Shown here piece after piece: positions 33,358-41,644 of a stretch of DNA of 41,872 nucleotides. Each line of letters opens with the position of its first letter. Position 1 is the stretch's first letter. Source of the stretch: Companilactobacillus nantensis DSM 16982. Its GTDB lineage: Bacteria; Bacillota; Bacilli; Lactobacillales; Lactobacillaceae. The notes below the pieces were generated by a model. That model searched no databases and was not told the origin of the DNA. It saw nothing but the letters and a program-made list of their open reading frames with translations. The stretch is from the NCBI RefSeq assembly GCF_001435815.1, contig NZ_AZFV01000022.1:7822-49693 (forward strand), written 5' to 3'. The position numbers were made by a program, and so were the translations under genes.

Positions 33358-33391
33358 AAAAAGGTCACCCAGAAACTGGATGGCCTTTTCC
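33358..33391. terminator. Orphan terminator-like hairpin
   Basis: aaaaggtcacccag/ctggatggcctttt stem with two mismatches and an AAA loop; T runs on the minus strand. It has no gene of its own, in an otherwise empty stretch (33103-33522), and may be a relic of a lost gene. Confidence 0.6.
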
Positions 33392-33522
33392 TTGTAAAAA
33401 TTACGGACAATAATTTACAAGACATAGATTATCATATGTTCAAAATTAATGAAACAAAAAAATTTAGAAATTTAAATTTTTTCAGAAAAGTTTGCCACTT
33501 CATTACTTTTGCCTTATCCAAT

Positions 33523-33550
33523 AAAAAAATACCGTCTTTCGACGATATTT
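33523..33550 (-). terminator. Terminator after the solute-binding protein gene
   Basis: Minus-strand AATATCGTC/GACGGTATT with a GAAA loop and seven T, nine bases beyond the stop at 33559. Confidence 0.9.
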
Positions 33551-33558
33551 CTCAAGCT

Positions 33559-34545
33559 TTATTTAACACCCTTAACTTTCAAAGTACGGGCTTTATAACT
33601 AACCTTACCCTTGTAAAGTTTGTGTGATTTAGCATATTTAAAGGATTTGTTAAAGTCTGATTTCTTAACCTTGTGAACCTTCTTAAATGTAAGGTCCAAC
33701 TTAGTTAAAACTTCAGCACCTTTTTGATCATAGTTCAACTTATTAAGTGCAGTACCAGCCATACCATAGCTGTCAGTCTTATTAAGTTGCTTGATTTCTT
33801 TGTTCAAAGTATCAACTAAGATTTGTGTTGAAGAAACGTTACTCTTAGCAAACTTGTTGTTAACGATAAGAACATTACCATTATCAGCACTCATCTTTTG
33901 ACGATTCAAAATCTTACCGCCATTAGCTTTAGCACTACTCATCAATGGATCTTCCAAAATAGCAGCGTCAACTGAACCATCTTTCAAAGCATTAACACGA
34001 TCTTGTTGACCGTCAACTTGCTTAATCTTAACACTTGAAGACTTCATCTTGTTCTTCTTCAAGACACTCAATAGATATTGCTTTGAAGCATCTTTCTTAT
34101 CAAGTGCAATGGTCTTACCTTTAAGACTCTTAACACTCTTGTACTTCTTGTTAGCAACTAAACCATTGTATCCAGGTAAAGTACCAACTACCTTCCAGCT
34201 AGCATTAGACTTTTCGTTAACCAAACCAGCATAGCTAACTAAATCAGTAACAGCTGCGTTAACTGTACCATCTTTGATAGCTGCATCTAGTTGACTATTA
34301 GAATCAAATGTTTTAACTTCAGCTGAAATATTTTGACTAGTAAAGTCTCCAGCAGCATCAGCCATTAATGCAGGTATAGCGGCAGTATTCTTGACAGTAC
34401 CAATTGTAATCTTATCATTACCTGATTTACCAGTACTTGTAGTATCAGCTGCTTGAGCTGTACCAAGGCCAACAAATGGTAATGTTCCCAAAATCAAAAG
34501 AACGGTCGCAATAATAATACCAATCTTTCTTAACTTACGTGACAT
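33559..34545 (-). CDS. Secreted solute-binding protein, NMT1/SsuA-like, orphan
   Basis: A 328-residue protein. Signal peptide with basic start RKLRK, core IGIIIATVLLILGTLPFVGLG and cleavage at AQA-AD; no lipobox Cys. The mature part is an NMT1/THI5/SsuA-type binding protein: ITIGTVKNTAAIPALMADAAG, LDAAIKDGTVNAAVTDLVSY, KSLKGKTIALDKKDASKQYLL, ALKDGSVDAAILEDPL. The C-terminal 50 residues are strongly basic (KVHKVKKSDFNKSF ... KARTLKVKGVK), perhaps binding the wall. No ABC ATPase or permease is nearby, and membrane anchoring is lacking, so it may serve as a surface protein, not a transport receptor. ATG preceded by AAGGGAGC. Confidence 0.85.
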   Translation of the reverse strand: MSRKLRKIGIIIATVLLILGTLPFVGLGTAQAADTTSTGKSGNDKITIGTVKNTAAIPALMADAAGDFTSQNISAEVKTFDSNSQLDAAIKDGTVNAAVTDLVSYAGLVNEKSNASWKVVGTLPGYNGLVANKKYKSVKSLKGKTIALDKKDASKQYLLSVLKKNKMKSSSVKIKQVDGQQDRVNALKDGSVDAAILEDPLMSSAKANGGKILNRQKMSADNGNVLIVNNKFAKSNVSSTQILVDTLNKEIKQLNKTDSYGMAGTALNKLNYDQKGAEVLTKLDLTFKKVHKVKKSDFNKSFKYAKSHKLYKGKVSYKARTLKVKGVK

Positions 34546-34663
34546 AAAAAAGCTCCCTTGTTTTTATTAAGTACACTTCTTTATCATAGGACATTCAGAT
34601 ACTTAATGCCAGATACTTAGCAATTATTAAAAAGATTATATATTAAAAAATATCATCGGATTA

Positions 34664-34700
34664 TAAAAAAACACATCCCAAAATTAACTGAAATGTGTAT
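34664..34700 (-). terminator. Terminator of the retron RT gene
   Basis: ACACAT/ATGTGT stem with a 16-base loop and seven T on the minus strand, about 110 bp after the RT stop. Confidence 0.75.
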
Positions 34701-34814
34701 TTTTTATACAATCGATTATTAGGCACCTACTGCTTTATTGCAATAAGTATATAACAAAAAGACAATTATTGTTATTGCGTTTTGTAAATGACGGATTAAT
34801 TGATTAAATCTATT

Positions 34815-35744
34815 TCACATTGGCCAATTTAAATCATTCAATTCTTTTAATAGTTTCATACCAAGATTCTCGTCTACCATTTTTACAAAGTATGCTTTTC
34901 CATACATATATCCATGGAAATTACTTATTTCCACTTTATTAGTATGTATAAGGTGATCAATAACACCATATTTTTTACAATAATATATTTCTCGTCTGAA
35001 TTTTTTTAAATAATTATTAGACACTGATAATTTATTCTTATAAAGCCAAATTCCTGTTACTATCTTCCTTTCTTTTGTCTGAATATTAGTTTTTTTTGAA
35101 TTAACTCGGAGCTGTAATTTAGTTAGGCCTTTTTCAACCATTCGTTCTGATTCTAAAATAAATGATTCATAATTTTTTTCAATATTACCAGAAAACGTTA
35201 AGTCATCTGCATATCTTGTATATTTAACATTATATTTCTGCAAGTTTGATTTTAAATAAACGTCAAAGCTCTTTAAGTAAAGATTTGCTAGAAAAGGGCT
35301 TGTAGGAAATCCCTGAACTAATTTACCCCTATATGTACAGAGTGTTGCAAACGTACGACTAACTTCTTTAGTGTAGCCATGTTGACGAAAAAGGTGCTCT
35401 ATTGAATCAAAACGAATAGAATCAAAAAAGTTAGTTATATCCATTGTTAGAATCCAACTTGGTTCTTTATATAAATGTTCTCTAGCATTAGTAACAATCG
35501 ACCTACCACTTATGAATCCATGTGCTACCTCAGATGACGAAAATTCCTTAGTAAGAATTTTTTTTAATATCCATTTCTGTATTGTTTTAAGTTGTATGCT
35601 AGGGATGTAAATTTGTCTTGGATTTTTTGATTTCTTTTTTATAAAATAGTATTGATTAATATTTTTTGAAACGAATTTTTCAACTGTCATATCCTGTGAT
35701 ATTTTAAAAACCGACTTAATTTGTTTTGTATTAGTAAAATTCAT
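34815..35744 (-). CDS. Retron reverse transcriptase
   Basis: About 309 residues, a typical retron RT length. Ordered RT motifs are all visible: NPRQIYIPS (RT0/1), AHGFISGRSIVTNAREH (RT2a), SWILTMDITNFFDSI with the first catalytic Asp (RT3), VQGFPTSPFLANLYL (RT4), YTRYADDLTFSG with the YADD catalytic pair (RT5), LQLRVNSKKTN (RT6) and IVTGIWLYKN (RT7, the retron VTG motif). It uses its cognate msr-msd RNA, at 35750-35895 just upstream, as primer and template to make msDNA. ATG at 35744 is chosen, with GTG at 35750 as an alternative; neither has a good ribosome binding site, so levels may be low. Part of a defence operon with a PRTase-like effector. Confidence 0.94.
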   Translation of the reverse strand: MNFTNTKQIKSVFKISQDMTVEKFVSKNINQYYFIKKKSKNPRQIYIPSIQLKTIQKWILKKILTKEFSSSEVAHGFISGRSIVTNAREHLYKEPSWILTMDITNFFDSIRFDSIEHLFRQHGYTKEVSRTFATLCTYRGKLVQGFPTSPFLANLYLKSFDVYLKSNLQKYNVKYTRYADDLTFSGNIEKNYESFILESERMVEKGLTKLQLRVNSKKTNIQTKERKIVTGIWLYKNKLSVSNNYLKKFRREIYYCKKYGVIDHLIHTNKVEISNFHGYMYGKAYFVKMVDENLGMKLLKELNDLNWPM

Positions 35745-35749
35745 GTTCA

Positions 35750-35895
35750 CAAAAAGGGTAGTTACGGTCTGTTTAAGCGTCCTTCTTAAACAGAGCCGTC
35801 ATCAAACTCGCTTTCAGTTTGATGACATCACTGATTAAGATAGAAACTACCTACTATAGCACATTGCTATAGATTGCTAACTACCCTCATTATAT
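35750..35895 (-). ncRNA. Retron msr-msd RNA
   Basis: On the minus strand, inverted repeats a1 (35887-35878, agggtagtta) and a2 (35764-35755, taactaccct) pair over ten bases and enclose the RNA. After a1 comes TTAGC, which holds the likely branching G. The msr has a perfect hairpin ctatagca/tgctatag (loop atg). The msd has two stems: gtcatcaaact/agtttgatgac (11 bp) and tctgtttaag/cttaaacaga (10 bp), the latter closed by cgg/ccg. This order is standard for retron RNAs and the location directly before the RT gene fits. Confidence 0.9.
35889..35894 (-). promoter_or_regulatory. -10 box ahead of the msr-msd RNA
   Basis: Minus-strand TATAAT (in GGATATAATGAGG) lies just before a1. A TTATCA-like -35 box is 15 bases further up. 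An internal promoter would raise the RNA level relative to the protein genes. The start predicted from the -10 falls a few bases inside a1, so the exact 5' end needs mapping. Confidence 0.5.
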
Positions 35896-35918
35896 CCTCC
35901 CACAATTGTTGATAACAT

Positions 35919-36242
35919 TCAAGAATCCTTTAAGCTATTATAAAGATTCTCATCAATAAAATTTATATTCGGTACTCCTAATTCAAATTCATTCAACCCA
36001 TTATTTTCAAGCCATGCACTTCCTTTAGCTGTCAACATATACTCAACGGCCTCAGTATCAAATACAATGAATCCTTGATCAGTAGCATCATTCAATAAAA
36101 CAATTGTTTGAAATGGCATTACTTTTAAATAATTACAAATCATTCCAATAAGGCTACCAAAATCTACTTGCTTTACAATCAAAAGTAATAAACTGAGCTT
36201 AAATGGTTTTGACTTTATAAGTGCAGATTTAATATCTACCAT
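35919..36242 (-). CDS. Small probable winged-helix protein of the retron operon
   Basis: A 107-residue protein. Two helices (LIVKQVDFGSLIGMICNYL) followed by a beta hairpin-like segment (MPFQTIVLLNDATDQGFIVFD) and EYMLTAKGSAWLENNG resemble a winged-helix fold, but no family was recognised firmly. It begins ten bases after the PRTase-like gene with AGAGAGGA as ribosome binding site, so the two are co-transcribed. It ends 24 bp before the msr-msd RNA. In retrons with a PRTase effector a small HTH partner is usual; from memory this is type III of the Mestre classification. Confidence 0.7.
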   Translation of the reverse strand: MVDIKSALIKSKPFKLSLLLLIVKQVDFGSLIGMICNYLKVMPFQTIVLLNDATDQGFIVFDTEAVEYMLTAKGSAWLENNGLNEFELGVPNINFIDENLYNSLKDS

Positions 36243-36252
36243 AATAATTTGA

Positions 36253-37236
36253 TTATCCTCTCTTTTTTCTTAATTCTCTGAACTGATCGTTTAAGAGTTG
36301 ATTATAATCTTGGGGTTTAACTCTTTTTTTTATTTTCCTCACTAAGAGTGGCACATGATTATTGTTTCCACCGTACCATAAAAATGGGATATCATTATTC
36401 GGAACATTGATATAACTGCATGCTGTCAAATCCATGTTAAATCTAAGAGTATTTTTATTCACCTCTTTTTTATTCCAGTCATCTAAATAATTTTTTAAAA
36501 AAGCACTATCTTCTTTCTTCAGGATACTATTTTTAGAGTAATAATTATCTAGAGTGTTCAAATTAATAATATTCAAATTAGAGAACTTATTAAAAAAAGC
36601 TTGAACCTTATTTTTGCCACAAATCGATGCCGCCAGGCAAACCATGTTTACTTTAACTCCTAAATTATCTAGTTCTCTAAATAATTTCTCATTCTTTGGA
36701 CTAAAAAATTTCAACAATGATTTCCCTGTACCTAAAAAGTCATCTACTATATATATTTCTTGAATAGAGGCAAAAAAAAGCTCATCATCACTAAGCTTTG
36801 AAGAAAAATTGAAATCATCTTGTTCGGAGAGATAGTTTTTGGCTTTTTGCCTTGCCCTTTGCATATTTTCAAAGAATTCTTGCGTATTTTCTGTTGAGTG
36901 CTTCGTAAAGGCTTTATTTATTGAAAGTACCTCTTTCAATAATATATATAAAGTACTTGCAGATTCTATGTATTCTTTAGACACGTATGGAACAATATAT
37001 ACTCCAGGATTATTCAGCTTATCTAAACTTTCTAATTCATTTCTAAAAAAAGTTTTAAATTGATCTGCTGTTTTTTTTGCAGAATAATATTCGATTTGTG
37101 AGCATATTTCTAATAAAAGATTAAATATTTCAGGATTTGCACTAAGTTCTTTCTGCCACTTCTTTAATATCTCTACCTTTTCCAACTTTACGTCATTTGA
37201 AAAATCAATTTTGTCAAACACATGCTTAATATCCAA
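36253..37236 (-). CDS. Phosphoribosyltransferase-like effector of the retron
   Basis: A 327-residue protein. Residues 165-178 (EIYIVDDFLGTGKSLLKFF) are a PRPP-binding loop of a type I phosphoribosyltransferase (hydrophobic strand, two Asp, GTGKS). A following strand (KVNMVCLAASICG) fits the fold. The N-terminal 150 residues are helical, and the C-terminal region (ACSYINVPNNDIPFLWYGGNN) is unassigned. In retron systems the effector is held inactive by the RT-msDNA complex and set free by a phage trigger; which nucleotide or RNA it modifies is unknown. TTG start, with GGGGTG six bases upstream. First gene of the retron operon. Confidence 0.82.
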   Translation of the reverse strand: MDIKHVFDKIDFSNDVKLEKVEILKKWQKELSANPEIFNLLLEICSQIEYYSAKKTADQFKTFFRNELESLDKLNNPGVYIVPYVSKEYIESASTLYILLKEVLSINKAFTKHSTENTQEFFENMQRARQKAKNYLSEQDDFNFSSKLSDDELFFASIQEIYIVDDFLGTGKSLLKFFSPKNEKLFRELDNLGVKVNMVCLAASICGKNKVQAFFNKFSNLNIINLNTLDNYYSKNSILKKEDSAFLKNYLDDWNKKEVNKNTLRFNMDLTACSYINVPNNDIPFLWYGGNNNHVPLLVRKIKKRVKPQDYNQLLNDQFRELRKKRG

Positions 37237-37274
37237 TTACAACACCCCGAAAAAATTCATATTCTAATAATTGA

Positions 37275-37302
37275 ATTATACCATTGTTGACTAACAAGCC
37301 AA
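37275..37302 (-). promoter_or_regulatory. Promoter of the retron operon
   Basis: Minus-strand TTGGCT (37302-37297), 16-base spacer, TATAAT (37280-37275), about 40 bp before the TTG start of the PRTase-like gene. Confidence 0.72.
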
Positions 37303-37408
37303 TCCATCTAAGTTAATCTGATTAAACCCGTTCTTCGAGATTCAATCGCCATTTTTCTACATTTTATGAAAGCCCTACACAATAACGAAAAATTATTTAC
37401 TAATAGTA

Positions 37409-37432
37409 AAAAAGCACCTTAAATCTAAGTAG
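37409..37432 (-). terminator. Weak terminator after the membrane protein gene
   Basis: A short minus-strand stem (ACTTA/TAAGGT with a bulge) followed by TTTTTT, just beyond the stop at 37445. It separates the unknown membrane protein from the retron promoter. Confidence 0.4.
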
Positions 37433-37444
37433 GGAAATTTAATA

Positions 37445-38629
37445 TCACTTAGAATCTTCTACATTCTTCAAAATTAATTTTCTAGCATTAGAATCATTCC
37501 AAACAGACATTTCTACACTATCGCCACCAATAACCATCAATTCTTTCAGTTCATCGTAAGACATGCAATTAATGGGAGTTTCTCTAATTAATATTAGTGC
37601 TTTCTTTTGTTTATGTTTCATCACCATTGTACTAATAGTAAAGTCGGCACTCGCAATCATTAGATAGTCAGAAAAATAACTTCCTATTTGCTGAAACTTA
37701 TCATTATTACGCTTCAATAGATGATCTTCTAATAATTCAATAAACAAATTTTTGATATCATCATTGCCTGAAAAGTTAAGTTTCTTACCAGCTCTCATCA
37801 ATTCATTTGAAACGTTATTAGGGGACATAGCTGGGAACGTATGGAAGAAAAGAGCCGGAAGTCCATATTTCATAATAAGAGTACCTATCAGACTAACAAA
37901 CAATATTTGTAAAACACCCGAAATACCAGATACACGTTGCAATAAATACATGGGACTAATTTCACTAATTATCCAAGCAAATATTATAGAGGTCATCATC
38001 ATAAATAAAAACATGTATAACGACTTATCGTAACTATTTAATAATATCCGTTTCGAATTTGATGTAAGAATTAAATTTCCTGCTAATATTCCAAATATTG
38101 GCAGTGCCAGCATGACTAACCCAGGTAAATACAAATATGTTAGAAACAAAAACAGGCTCATTACAATTAATATTTGTAAAATTATCATTATCATCATAAT
38201 ACAACCATTATTCAACGGCATTAAAAGAAATGTAATTTCTAATGTTAGAAAATAAGTATAGAATAAATAACCAGATATTGGTCCACTCACATATTTTCTT
38301 AATTTTACTATCTCCGGTCTCTCATCACTTTCCCCTCCTAAAATAATAATTTTCAAACCATGTAATAATTTTTTATACCAAACTTTTTTCTCTCTTGAAA
38401 TTTGGAAATCATAATATTTACCCATATTTATTTGATTAAAAATTTTTACTGTCTTCCCATATGTTGTATTGGTAAATTTAATAAATTCTCCAATGGCAAT
38501 AATAAGTATCAACCAGGAAATACATCTTATAAAAATAAAATTGGAATTAAAGGTCAATGCATAAGCCACCAAAATACCCGCTCTACGTACTAGATACGAA
38601 TTAATTATCATAAAGAAAGTCGTTTTCAA
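37445..38629 (-). CDS. Polytopic membrane protein of unknown function
   Basis: A 394-residue protein with seven or eight membrane helices: an N-terminal pair (residues 8-50), a cytosolic loop (KTVKIFNQINMGKYYDF ... KIIILGGESDERPE), a cluster at 120-260 (LFYTYFLTLEITFLL, IMMIMIILQILIVMSLFLFLTYLY) and a soluble C-terminal 120 residues rich in charged residues (NDDIKNLFIELLEDHLLKRNN). No family recognised. TTG start with AAAAGGGAG seven bases upstream. On the same strand as the retron and 210 bp ahead of it; a weak terminator and a separate retron promoter argue against one operon. AT-richer than the flanking chromosomal genes, so probably acquired with the retron. Confidence 0.72.
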   Translation of the reverse strand: MKTTFFMIINSYLVRRAGILVAYALTFNSNFIFIRCISWLILIIAIGEFIKFTNTTYGKTVKIFNQINMGKYYDFQISREKKVWYKKLLHGLKIIILGGESDERPEIVKLRKYVSGPISGYLFYTYFLTLEITFLLMPLNNGCIMMIMIILQILIVMSLFLFLTYLYLPGLVMLALPIFGILAGNLILTSNSKRILLNSYDKSLYMFLFMMMTSIIFAWIISEISPMYLLQRVSGISGVLQILFVSLIGTLIMKYGLPALFFHTFPAMSPNNVSNELMRAGKKLNFSGNDDIKNLFIELLEDHLLKRNNDKFQQIGSYFSDYLMIASADFTISTMVMKHKQKKALILIRETPINCMSYDELKELMVIGGDSVEMSVWNDSNARKLILKNVEDSK

Positions 38630-38769
38630 AAATTCACTCCCTTTTAAACTTATATTAAGGACATCTTTATTTTTGAATTTATTGGGTATTTCTATTTTTG
38701 CGTCTTCGATTATATAATACAGATGTCATTGGATAATAAGATTACTATTTGATATCGTACAATCAGAGC

Positions 38770-38803
38770 AAAAAAAAAGACCCACCACAGTGAGTCTTTT
38801 TAA
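38770..38803 (-). terminator. Terminator of the S-layer-like protein gene
   Basis: Minus-strand AAGACTCAC/GGTGGGTCTT with a three-base loop and nine T, 22 bases after the stop. Confidence 0.92.
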
Positions 38804-38824
38804 AACTTATTCAACAACTAATTT

Positions 38825-40309
38825 CTAGTATGCTGTGTAAGTAACATTGTTACCTTGTAGCCATTCGCCTGTAGCAACGTGATATACAGTGTCGCCGTTA
38901 GCATTAACAGCTGACTTATCTGTGTACCATGCTGATAGACCAGCAACTCCACGGTTTGTTACCATTTTGCCATTGTCGTCATATAGAGGGTAGTAGAAAC
39001 CTTCTGGGCCGGCAGTTGTAACTTTACCATTCAAAGCCTTAACGTCAGTGTATGCACCTTCGCCATTATTATCAGTAGCTTTGTCTGAGAATGTTACATC
39101 GTTAGCATTAATCCATTCGCTAGCACCAACACGGTATTGTTTGTTACCATCTTGGTCTGTACGTACGGCGTTTGTCTTCCAAGCAGTGTTCTTTGCAAGA
39201 GCACGGTTTGAAACTGTGTTATTGTTATCATCTTTCAATGTATAGAAAGCTGAATCACTCTTAGTTGTAACAACACCTGTAGTATCTTCTGTTGTCCAAT
39301 CAGCTTCTGAGTCAGAAACATTGATTGCACGTACAAATGAAATTGTAGCATCTGTTGTAGTGAAGTCGTAACCTGATGAAGCTTTCTTACCATTTACATA
39401 TACAGTATATGATGAAGGATCATCGTTATAGTTAGCAATGAACTTAGCAAGTTCTGTATCTGAACCGGCAGTAAAGTTAACTAATTGATAGTATGTACCA
39501 GCATTCTTGAATTCGCCATCTTTAATGTCGTCTCCAAGAGTACCATCAGCAGTAGCATCTGTTGATGCAGCAGCATCCATAGCAGCTTTATATGTCTTAT
39601 AGAAACCTTTACCAATAGTTGTACCTGTTGTAGAAACAGCTTCACCATCTTGATCTGTCAATGCAACGTTAGTTGATGAAACCAATTGTGTTAAAGCAGT
39701 CTTTGATTTCTTAGCAACTGTGATAGGTGTTGTGAACTTAGCATTAATTGACTTAAGTTCTGTACCTTCATCAGATTTGTTCAACTTGAATTGAGCAACT
39801 TGTTTGAAGTCAGTACCGTTACCGTTAATATCAGTATCCTTAGTATAAACAGTAAATGTTACAGGTAACATTGAATCGTCAGCCTTAATTGCAGCATCCA
39901 ATTGTTTAGCAGTATGGTTTGTAGTACCATCGTAAACATTACCCTTTGCATCAGTAGCAGTCATATAGGCAGTAACGTTCTTACCGTCTAATGTTGCAAG
40001 ATACTTTGTAGCATCAGCTGTACTCAATGGACTACCGATAACAGCAGCATTTGTTGTATTAAATGTTGATGTAGCAACGGCATTGTTTTGACCAAGTGTC
40101 AATGTGCTATAATCAGCAGTTTTGTCAGCGTCTTTAGCAGTAAATTGACCGGCAAATTTGTTTTTAGCAGTTGTGAATTCACTAGATGGTGTGTTAACAT
40201 CATCGTTTACGGCAGCTTGTGCAGTAGTAGAAAGTACAGGAGCAGCAACTGGGGCAACAGCTAGAAGTGTTGCAGCAGCGATTCCTGCGTATTTAATAGA
40301 TTTTTTCAA
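38825..40309 (-). CDS. Secreted S-layer-like protein with two C-terminal SLAP domains
   Basis: A 494-residue protein. Signal peptide KKSIKYAGIAAATLLAVAPVAAPVLS with cleavage at AQA-AV. The mature N-terminal 340 residues are Thr/Ala/Asp-rich, beta-strand repeats (NAAVIGSPLSTADATKYLA; DDSMLPVTFTVYTKD) like the self-assembly part of lactobacillar surface-layer proteins. Residues 350-494 hold two SLAP domains, ending DGNKQYRVGASEWINANDV and NGDTVYHVATGEWLQGNNV, that bind secondary wall polymers. Codon use is that of a highly expressed gene, and its promoter has near-consensus boxes. It may be a surface-layer or surface-layer-associated protein; it lacks an LPXTG anchor. Confidence 0.9.
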   Translation of the reverse strand: MKKSIKYAGIAAATLLAVAPVAAPVLSTTAQAAVNDDVNTPSSEFTTAKNKFAGQFTAKDADKTADYSTLTLGQNNAVATSTFNTTNAAVIGSPLSTADATKYLATLDGKNVTAYMTATDAKGNVYDGTTNHTAKQLDAAIKADDSMLPVTFTVYTKDTDINGNGTDFKQVAQFKLNKSDEGTELKSINAKFTTPITVAKKSKTALTQLVSSTNVALTDQDGEAVSTTGTTIGKGFYKTYKAAMDAAASTDATADGTLGDDIKDGEFKNAGTYYQLVNFTAGSDTELAKFIANYNDDPSSYTVYVNGKKASSGYDFTTTDATISFVRAINVSDSEADWTTEDTTGVVTTKSDSAFYTLKDDNNNTVSNRALAKNTAWKTNAVRTDQDGNKQYRVGASEWINANDVTFSDKATDNNGEGAYTDVKALNGKVTTAGPEGFYYPLYDDNGKMVTNRGVAGLSAWYTDKSAVNANGDTVYHVATGEWLQGNNVTYTAY

Positions 40310-40349
40310 TGTTAATCCTCCCCTGGACTACAAGAATTTATTATTTTAA

Positions 40350-40406
40350 TTGTCGTGGGGCTATCCCACTGACAACCATTATATGAAACTCTGGCTTATG
40401 AATCAA
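40350..40406 (-). promoter_or_regulatory. Strong promoter with inverted repeat for the S-layer-like gene
   Basis: Minus-strand TTGATT (40406-40401), 17-base spacer and TATAAT (40383-40378), close to consensus. An inverted repeat ttgtcgtggggctatcccac.. (40350-40375) directly follows the -10 box and spans the start point, so it could be an operator or a leader hairpin that stabilises the mRNA. The rest of 40376-40580 is AT-rich and empty. Confidence 0.75.
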
Positions 40407-40582
40407 CTCTAAATTCAAATCTCCACGTTTTTGTAACATTTCTGTATTAAATATCACAATTCTGTAATGTTTATGCAGAAAACTATGATGAATTTGCTCT
40501 TTTTTGACCAAAGTCAACCTTAAAATTACAAATTTATTACAGCCGTTATTCCAACGCTTTGCTTAGAACTTCTAGTTCATCC

Positions 40583-40624
40583 AAAAGAGCCTACTCTTAT
40601 TCTAGTCGAAATAAGTCGTAGGCT
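40583..40624 (-). terminator. Terminator of the DUF1659/DUF2922 pair
   Basis: GAGCCTAC/GTAGGCTC perfect stem around a 22-base loop, with TTTT on the minus strand, about 50 bp after the stop at 40677. Confidence 0.82.
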
Positions 40625-40676
40625 CAAGGTTTATACCTTAAATATTTTAATAATTTTATCTAAATACTGCATTATT

Positions 40677-40889
40677 TTATAAAGCTTTGGTTTCAATGCG
40701 TTCAATATAGCTGGCACCAAGTACTTCTTTATAAAGTTGGACAGTATTTTGTTCAAAAATGTTACTGGTACTGATTTTTGCCATCCCCGCTTTAACTTCC
40801 TCGGGTGTGAGATCAGCTTTGACATAATTCAGAACCAAATTCTTCTTGTGACCTTCAGCAGTCTTAAAACGCAATTGTAATTTTTTCAT
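40677..40889 (-). CDS. DUF2922 family protein
   Basis: A 70-residue protein: LQLRFKTAEGHKKNLVLNYVKADLTPEEVKAGMAKI is the typical DUF2922 pattern (strand, TxxGK, strand, DLTxEEV..AM). Function unknown. It lies 13 bp after its DUF1659 partner, an arrangement seen widely in Firmicutes. GGAG precedes the ATG. Confidence 0.88.
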   Translation of the reverse strand: MKKLQLRFKTAEGHKKNLVLNYVKADLTPEEVKAGMAKISTSNIFEQNTVQLYKEVLGASYIERIETKAL

Positions 40890-40902
40890 CAGTTATTCTC
40901 CT

Positions 40903-41109
40903 CTACTTTGCACTTTGTTGGGTGTGTTTAACGATTTCGGAACCAAGATAAGAATCACCATCTGATAAAAGGACTAATCCTTCAGCAAATGTTTGAATTT
41001 GTTCCGCAGTTGGATCTTCCACGATGTTGTTGAAGCGGATAACTTTAATTCCCTTTGGATATCTGTCGTTTCCCATGGTGATGTTGATAGCAGTTTTCTT
41101 CCAGCTCAT
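40903..41109 (-). CDS. DUF1659 family protein
   Basis: A 68-residue protein: KKTAINITMGNDRYPKGIKVIRFNNI followed by PTAEQIQTFAEGLVLLSDGDSYLG, the two-part layout of DUF1659 proteins. Function unknown. First gene of a two-gene operon with the DUF2922 gene. AGAAGGTCAGGAAA precedes the ATG. Confidence 0.85.
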   Translation of the reverse strand: MSWKKTAINITMGNDRYPKGIKVIRFNNIVEDPTAEQIQTFAEGLVLLSDGDSYLGSEIVKHTQQSAK

Positions 41110-41233
41110 TTTCCTGACCTTCTTTTTTCTTATTATTTTGTAAGAACTAACGGCCGTTAAGTAACTTACATAGATAGTAACGTTTGGGGGTCTTCAAAAC
41201 GGAAAAGCTTTTTGAAAAAATTTTAAATATATT

Positions 41234-41413
41234 TGCCGCCTCCGGATTCGTGAAATGAAGTCGCTGTGGGAACCGGTGCGAGCCAAGGTCTCGCGCCTCG
41301 ATTTTGAGCCTTGCATAAACCACGCAAGTCTCAAAACTCGTTCCGTGGAGTAAGAGCTAAAGCTCTAACTCCACCTGCACTGCTGACTTCATTTCACGAA
41401 CCCGGAGGCTAGT
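41234..41413 (+). repeat. Family A structured repeat, copy A10
   Basis: Arms 41238-41262 and 41385-41409 pair over 25 positions with a single A-C mismatch (tccggattcgtgaaatgaag and complement). Inner hairpin aagagctaaagctcta, the GAGC/GCTC variant also found in A4 and A11. Upstream of the DUF1659 gene; faces A11. Confidence 0.92.
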
Positions 41414-41644
41414 TGATTTAAAGATTTAAAGCATTCCCGTTCTTCATTATAGGTAGAAGATGATTGGTATTAATATATGCAGTTATATTGTTTAGTCAGA
41501 TCAATTCAAAACAAATACCCTCCTATATAGAGGAATTAGGTATCAAGTTGGTGAAATCCTATTATATTAATTTCGATTAACTTAACCAACAACTATAAAA
41601 ACTTCAACGTCCATATATAAAGGCATATTCCTAAGAACTAATAC

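Noticed and set aside
33436-33627. 63-codon plus-strand frame
   Set aside because: AT-rich, runs through the terminator and the end of the solute-binding protein gene, with no ribosome binding site.
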